DNA of 64,000 nucleotides, taken from Parafrankia sp. EUN1f (GTDB lineage Bacteria > Actinomycetota > Actinomycetes > Frankiales > Frankiaceae). The position numbers and the translations under genes were made by a program. Under the pieces are notes generated by a model. That model ran no database searches. It saw only the letters and a list, made by a program, of their open reading frames with translations, and was not told the origin of the DNA. Location: positions 1 to 64,000 of the forward strand of contig NZ_ADGX01000006.1 of NCBI RefSeq assembly GCF_000177675.1. Direction: 5' to 3'. This document shows, piece after piece, positions 60,043 to 64,000 of this stretch. Each line of letters opens with the position of its first letter. The stretch's first letter is position 1.

Positions 60043-63000
60043 ATGACGACACCAACGCGGGGCGCCGATCGGGATCCGTGGGCGGTTCGTCCGCGAGATG
60101 CGGTTCGTTCTGGCCAGCAGGTCATCGGGATCGTCGTCACGCGCCACGGCGATCCAGGCCATTCGAGCGACCCGGCGGGTGACCCGGGTGATCCGGGCGG
60201 GGCGGTGGCAGCGCTTGCCACCGCGCTCCGTCCCCCGGAGCGGATCATCGTGGTGCGTCTCGGTGGCCTCGCCATCCCGTCGCAACGCACCTCACAGCCC
60301 GTCGGGCCCGAGCCGCGTCACGAGGTACTGAACCTTCCGAGCACAACGTCGTTCGGCGCCGCCGTCGCCTCCGCCATCTCGCGGGTGGACCGGGCGGGCG
60401 ACCCCGACGTCTTCTACTGGCTTCTCCACGATGGCGCCGTGCCTGCGCACGACGCGCTGGACCGCCTGCTCACCTACGCCCGGGTCGACCGGAGCGCCGC
60501 GGTGCTGGGCCCCAGCCTGCACGCGGCCTCCGATAACGGCGCCCCACAGGTGGCGGGTTCCCAGCCGGCGGCCGGCTCCCCGGGGGCGACCGGCGTCCCG
60601 CTCGAGGCCGGCGTGACCGTCGACCGGGCGGGGCGGCGCGTCACGCGAGGTGCGACCGGCCGGCACGACGCCGTGCGGGATGTGCTGGCGGTCTCCTGCA
60701 CGGGAATGCTGATCCGGGCCGCGGCCTGGGAGCGGCTCGGTGGGCTCGCCGTCGATCTCACCGCAGGCCTCGACCTCGACCTGGGCGTGCGCGCGGCGAG
60801 GGCAGGCCTGCGGGTGGTGGCGGTCCCCCGGGCCGTGGTGGCGATCAGACCGACGGCCCGGGTCGACATCCCGCTGCTTCCCCGGCTCGACGAGCGGGCC
60901 GAGCGGGCCGAGCGGGCCGGGCACGCCGGGAGCGTGCGGGCCGGCGGGGCGGCCAGATCCGACCAGGCGGCCCTCGACCGGGCCGCGAGAGCCGCTGGTA
61001 TGCGGGTGCGGCTGGCGCTCACCGCCGCCCCGCTGCTGCCGTGCGCGTTGATCGCGCTTGGCGTCGCCGGGGCTGCCCGCGCCTGCGCGCGGCTGTCGCA
61101 CCGGGGCGGCCGCTGGCACGCAGCGGTGGCCGAGATGTGGGTGGTGACCGCTGTCCTCGCCCGGCCGTGGAGGCTGGCACGGCTGCGGCGCCGGGCGGGC
61201 CGTCGCGCGGTGGTCCCGCGCCGGGTGGTGCGGGAGCTGCTCCCGCACCGCCCCACGGACGCCGGCCTCGACCTCGATTCCGATACCGGTGCCGATCCCG
61301 ATCCGGACGGCGGCCTGGCCGCCGGCGTCGACGTCGGCGTGCGGGCCGGTCTGGCCGTGCGGGGCCGGGTCGGCGCCCGGAACGCGACCCCGCCCCGGGC
61401 CTTCGCGGCGCTGACGGCGGTGCTCCTCGCGGCCGGAGCAGCCGCGGTGCGCCGGCTGCCCGCGGACCTGGTCGGTGGCGGAGTGCCGATGCCCCGCACC
61501 GCGGGCGATCTGTGGTCCATCGTGTGGTCTGGTTGGCACGACGTGGCAGGCGGGGCACTCGGCTGGGCGGGTCCGGCTCCGCCCTGGACGCCCGGGCTCG
61601 CCCTGCTGGCCTCCATCGTGGCTCCGGCCGGCCTGGACGTCCCCGCCCTCTGTTCGGTCCTGCTCGCGCTGGCCCCCGCGGTGGCCGCGTCGAGCACCTA
61701 CCTTGCGTCGGCCCGCGTCACCGGCTCGGCGCGAGTGCGGGTCGGCCTTGCGGCGTTGTACGCAGTCTCCCCGCCGATGGTGGAGTCGGTGGTGGCCGGC
61801 CGGCTCGAGACCGCCGTGGCGCTGGCCGTGCTCCCCACCGTGCTGGCGGCCGGCGACCAGGTGCTGCGCGGTCAGCACCGGCCGGTCTGGTTCGGCGACT
61901 GGCCGGCGTGGCGTCTCGCGGTGGGGCTCGCCGTTGTCGTGGCCTGTGCGCCGCTGCTGGCGATTATCGCGCTGGTGGGCCTTCCGGTGGCCTTCTGGGC
62001 GTCCCGCCGGGCCGGGCGCCGGGCGCCCCGAGGTGCGCGCAGCCCTGGTGCGGCCGGCTGGTCGACGGCCCCGCTCGCCATGGGCCTGCCCAGCCTGCTC
62101 TGCGTGCTGTCTGTCGGGATGCTCCCCCTGGTGCCCGCCGCGGTCGCGGGTCGTCCCGGCCTGTGGGCGGCGGTGGGGCTCGCACAGCTGTCCGGCTCCG
62201 AACGGACCGGCCTCATCGCCGGCGCACCCGGTGATGAGGCCCGCGCGACCACCCTGTGGCTTTTTGTGGTCCTCTGCGTCCTGCTCATCGGGTTGTCGCG
62301 GCTGCGCGCCACACGCCTCCGCACAGGCACGGGCTCGGGCAGGGGCTCACGCACGGGCCCGAGCACGGGAGCGGGCCCGAGCCCGGGCACGGCCCGGGGC
62401 AGCGGGAGGAACGGGGCGGTCGGCTGGGCACTCGCCGGCGCCGGCCTGCTCGAGGTGGCCCTTGCCGTGCCCCTCGCTCACGCCTCGCCGGACGCGGCGT
62501 CCCCGCCCATGGCCACGGCCGCGAGTGCGCTGGCTGGTGTCTGGGTGGGCCCGCAGTACGGCCTCGCCTGTGCCGGCCTGCTGATCGTCATCGGTGTGGC
62601 CCGGATGTCCGGGCCCACGGCCGGTCGTCCGGTGACCGAGGGCCGCGCCGAGGAGGCCGCCGGCCGGCCGGCGGCGGGCCGGCGTTCGTGGGGCGCGCGC
62701 GGTGCCTCGCTGGTAGCCGGTCTCCTCACTGTCGTCGCGGTGCCCGCGTTCGCCGTAGGCTTCCTCGTCGCGCCGGCGACGGAACGGCCGGACGACGCCC
62801 TGGCCCGCTCCATCGCCGGCCTGACCAGGACGGGCGGAACCGGCGCCCGAGTGCTGGTACTACGCGGCACACCCCCGGATCGGGCCAGCTACACGCTCGC
62901 GACGCAGGATGGCCCGAGCTTTCCGCAGGCCTCCCCGTACCGCGCTTCGAACGCCTCGGGCGCGCTGGCCCGCCTCGTCGCGGATCTGTCAGCCGGCGTC

Positions 63001-63648
63001 CCGGACGCCGCTGACGGTCTGGCTGCGTTCGGCGTCGTCGCGGTCGTCACCCCCGAGGACGCAGACCCGTCGCTGCTCGCGGCGCTCGACGCCGTGAGCG
63101 GCCTGTGGCGTGACCGGCTCGGTGCCGGCGTCCTGGTCTGGCGGCCAGTGGACCCCGCGACCGGTGAGAACCAGCCCGCCGCGCTCGTGCGGCTTGTCCG
63201 GGGCGGCGCCGGGCCGTCCGCAGGGCACCCGGCGACCGAGCAGCGGCGCGTGGGCGCGGCCCTGGACGGATTCGGGCCGACCGTGGCCGGACTCGCCGGC
63301 ACGGCGCGGCTCCCGGCCGGCACGGCGGGCCGCCGCGTGGTCCTCGCCGAGCCCGCCGACCCGGGATGGCGGGCGACCCTGGACGGTCGGCAGCTACCCG
63401 CCGCCGTGGCGTCGGGCTGGGCACAGGCCTTCGACCTCCCGGAAGGCGGCGGCCTGCTGCGGATCTCCTACGACCACGGCCGGCACCGGGACGCAGTGCT
63501 CGCCACCGCCGTGGCCGCGGGAACCGTGCTGACCGTGGGCGCCCTGGCCGCCCTCACGGGGCGCGTGCCGACCAGGCGCGGCCGGCGCCGGCCCCCGACT
63601 CGACAGCAGTCTCCGGTGCGGTGGGGAGGGCCTCGCGATGCGGCCTGA
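60043..63648 (+). CDS. Large GT2-type glycosyltransferase with membrane domain
   Basis: A 1201-residue protein. The N-terminal GT-A-like domain (about 25-290) has IGIVVTRHGDP, DVFYWLLHDGAVPAHDALDR, SAAVLGPSLH and a region GLDLDLGVRAARAGLRVVAV that corresponds to the acceptor motif of GT2 enzymes. It ends at a hydrophobic helix. A membrane block of about twelve segments follows (about 440-900), then an outer domain (about 905-1170, ARVLVLRGTPPDRASY, VAVVTPEDADPSLLAALDAV, DPGWRATLDGRQLP). Similar two-part proteins are encoded beside whiB in other actinobacteria, to my knowledge. The start ATG has no strong ribosome site. It overlaps the next gene by 11 bases. Confidence 0.8.
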   Translation: MTTPTRGADRDPWAVRPRDAVRSGQQVIGIVVTRHGDPGHSSDPAGDPGDPGGAVAALATALRPPERIIVVRLGGLAIPSQRTSQPVGPEPRHEVLNLPSTTSFGAAVASAISRVDRAGDPDVFYWLLHDGAVPAHDALDRLLTYARVDRSAAVLGPSLHAASDNGAPQVAGSQPAAGSPGATGVPLEAGVTVDRAGRRVTRGATGRHDAVRDVLAVSCTGMLIRAAAWERLGGLAVDLTAGLDLDLGVRAARAGLRVVAVPRAVVAIRPTARVDIPLLPRLDERAERAERAGHAGSVRAGGAARSDQAALDRAARAAGMRVRLALTAAPLLPCALIALGVAGAARACARLSHRGGRWHAAVAEMWVVTAVLARPWRLARLRRRAGRRAVVPRRVVRELLPHRPTDAGLDLDSDTGADPDPDGGLAAGVDVGVRAGLAVRGRVGARNATPPRAFAALTAVLLAAGAAAVRRLPADLVGGGVPMPRTAGDLWSIVWSGWHDVAGGALGWAGPAPPWTPGLALLASIVAPAGLDVPALCSVLLALAPAVAASSTYLASARVTGSARVRVGLAALYAVSPPMVESVVAGRLETAVALAVLPTVLAAGDQVLRGQHRPVWFGDWPAWRLAVGLAVVVACAPLLAIIALVGLPVAFWASRRAGRRAPRGARSPGAAGWSTAPLAMGLPSLLCVLSVGMLPLVPAAVAGRPGLWAAVGLAQLSGSERTGLIAGAPGDEARATTLWLFVVLCVLLIGLSRLRATRLRTGTGSGRGSRTGPSTGAGPSPGTARGSGRNGAVGWALAGAGLLEVALAVPLAHASPDAASPPMATAASALAGVWVGPQYGLACAGLLIVIGVARMSGPTAGRPVTEGRAEEAAGRPAAGRRSWGARGASLVAGLLTVVAVPAFAVGFLVAPATERPDDALARSIAGLTRTGGTGARVLVLRGTPPDRASYTLATQDGPSFPQASPYRASNASGALARLVADLSAGVPDAADGLAAFGVVAVVTPEDADPSLLAALDAVSGLWRDRLGAGVLVWRPVDPATGENQPAALVRLVRGGAGPSAGHPATEQRRVGAALDGFGPTVAGLAGTARLPAGTAGRRVVLAEPADPGWRATLDGRQLPAAVASGWAQAFDLPEGGGLLRISYDHGRHRDAVLATAVAAGTVLTVGALAALTGRVPTRRGRRRPPTRQQSPVRWGGPRDAA

Positions 63649-64000
63649 CAACGGTCGATCGAGACGGCGGGTGCCCCGGGCGCTCGCCCCACTCGGTCTG
63701 GTCTGCCTGGCGGCGCTGGGCGCGTCCGTGTTGACGACGGCGGGCACCCGTCCGCCGTCGTCCCAGCCGAAGCCGGTCACCGCCGTCACGCTGCTGTGCC
63801 CTGATCTGGGCCTGGGTAACCGGGTCGCGCAGATTGTCGATCTGGTGCGCGGGTCGGGGCCGGGAGGGTCGGTCCAGCCGTCCCGTGGCCAGGAGCTGCT
63901 CGATGGCGATCGTCAGCATGACGAGCTGTTGTTCCTTCCACCCACCGACCCGTCCTTCGCCGGTGAGGGCGCTGACAGCGGCGAGAGCGCTGACACCGGC
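63638..64000 (+). CDS. Secreted protein, N-terminal part (DUF5719-like by context)
   Basis: The first 121 codons of a gene cut by the window end. ATG 63638 has GGAGGG eight bases upstream and overlaps the previous stop. A signal peptide is clear: MRPDNGRSRRRVPRALAPLG, then LVCLAALGASVLTTAG. The mature part begins TAVTLLCPDLGLGNR and is otherwise unrecognised. Proteins of the DUF5719 type often follow the whiB-GT2 pair, so that is my tentative label. Confidence 0.7.
   Translation, partial: MRPDNGRSRRRVPRALAPLGLVCLAALGASVLTTAGTRPPSSQPKPVTAVTLLCPDLGLGNRVAQIVDLVRGSGPGGSVQPSRGQELLDGDRQHDELLFLPPTDPSFAGEGADSGESADTG

Overview
The window is very GC-rich DNA with GTG and ATG starts, many overlapping stop/start codons and several apparently leaderless genes, which fits an actinobacterium. 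A complete set of F420 genes (fbiA, fbiB, a fused fbiC), a WhiB regulator and a WD40 Ser/Thr kinase point the same way. A Frankia-like genus is my best guess, by inference only. About 40 protein genes can be supported. I see no tRNA, rRNA, CRISPR array or insertion sequence.

Layout. 1-4300: end of a Pro/Gly/Gln-rich protein gene, a TetR regulator, a GtrA-type membrane protein, a beta-carbonic anhydrase and a TIGR03089 protein. 4495-11345: an LCP phosphotransferase, a large GT-C membrane protein, rmlD and metG. 11431-27939: a polysaccharide region with two more GT-C proteins, a hydroxyisobutyrate-dehydrogenase-like enzyme and a five-gene reverse operon (wzm, wzt, GT2, GT4, GT4). Divergent from that operon are a HAD-domain protein and a methyltransferase. 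28099-34569: an Mth938-like protein, a kinase with a seven-blade WD40 propeller, a GT-C protein and a hexapeptide acyltransferase. 34711-42832: a second glycan block with a GtrB/DPM-like GT2, three GT4 enzymes, a methyltransferase, a wbbL homologue broken by a frameshift and a sugar-1-phosphate nucleotidylyltransferase. 43079-52006: an unusual double histidine-kinase protein, a lytic transglycosylase, a membrane O-acyltransferase, a second sliding clamp and a DUF3105 protein. 52215-58900: fbiB, fbiA, a TetR gene and fbiC. 59347-64000: whiB, a 1200-residue glycosyltransferase/membrane protein and the start of a secreted protein.

How it fits together. The order TIGR03089 - LCP - rmlD - wbbL - manB-like - fbiB - fbiA - whiB matches, as I recall it, the mycobacterial segment Rv3268 to Rv3260c. 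Here it is opened by about 31 kb of glycan genes between rmlD and wbbL and about 9 kb between the nucleotidylyltransferase and fbiB. The likely shared output is a surface or wall polysaccharide: RmlD and the nucleotidylyltransferase make sugar donors, GT2/GT4 enzymes build chains inside, Wzm/Wzt exports, GT-C enzymes may work outside, and LCP attaches glycan to the wall.

The most notable unexplained structure is a family of imperfect palindromes of 26-48 bp in five intergenic gaps, with arms related to AAGATCTGAGG...GGTCGT. Other points are a duplicated fragment of a glycosyltransferase gene that now forms the tail of a neighbouring protein in antisense, the kinase-pseudokinase tandem, and many in-frame short tandem repeats in linkers.
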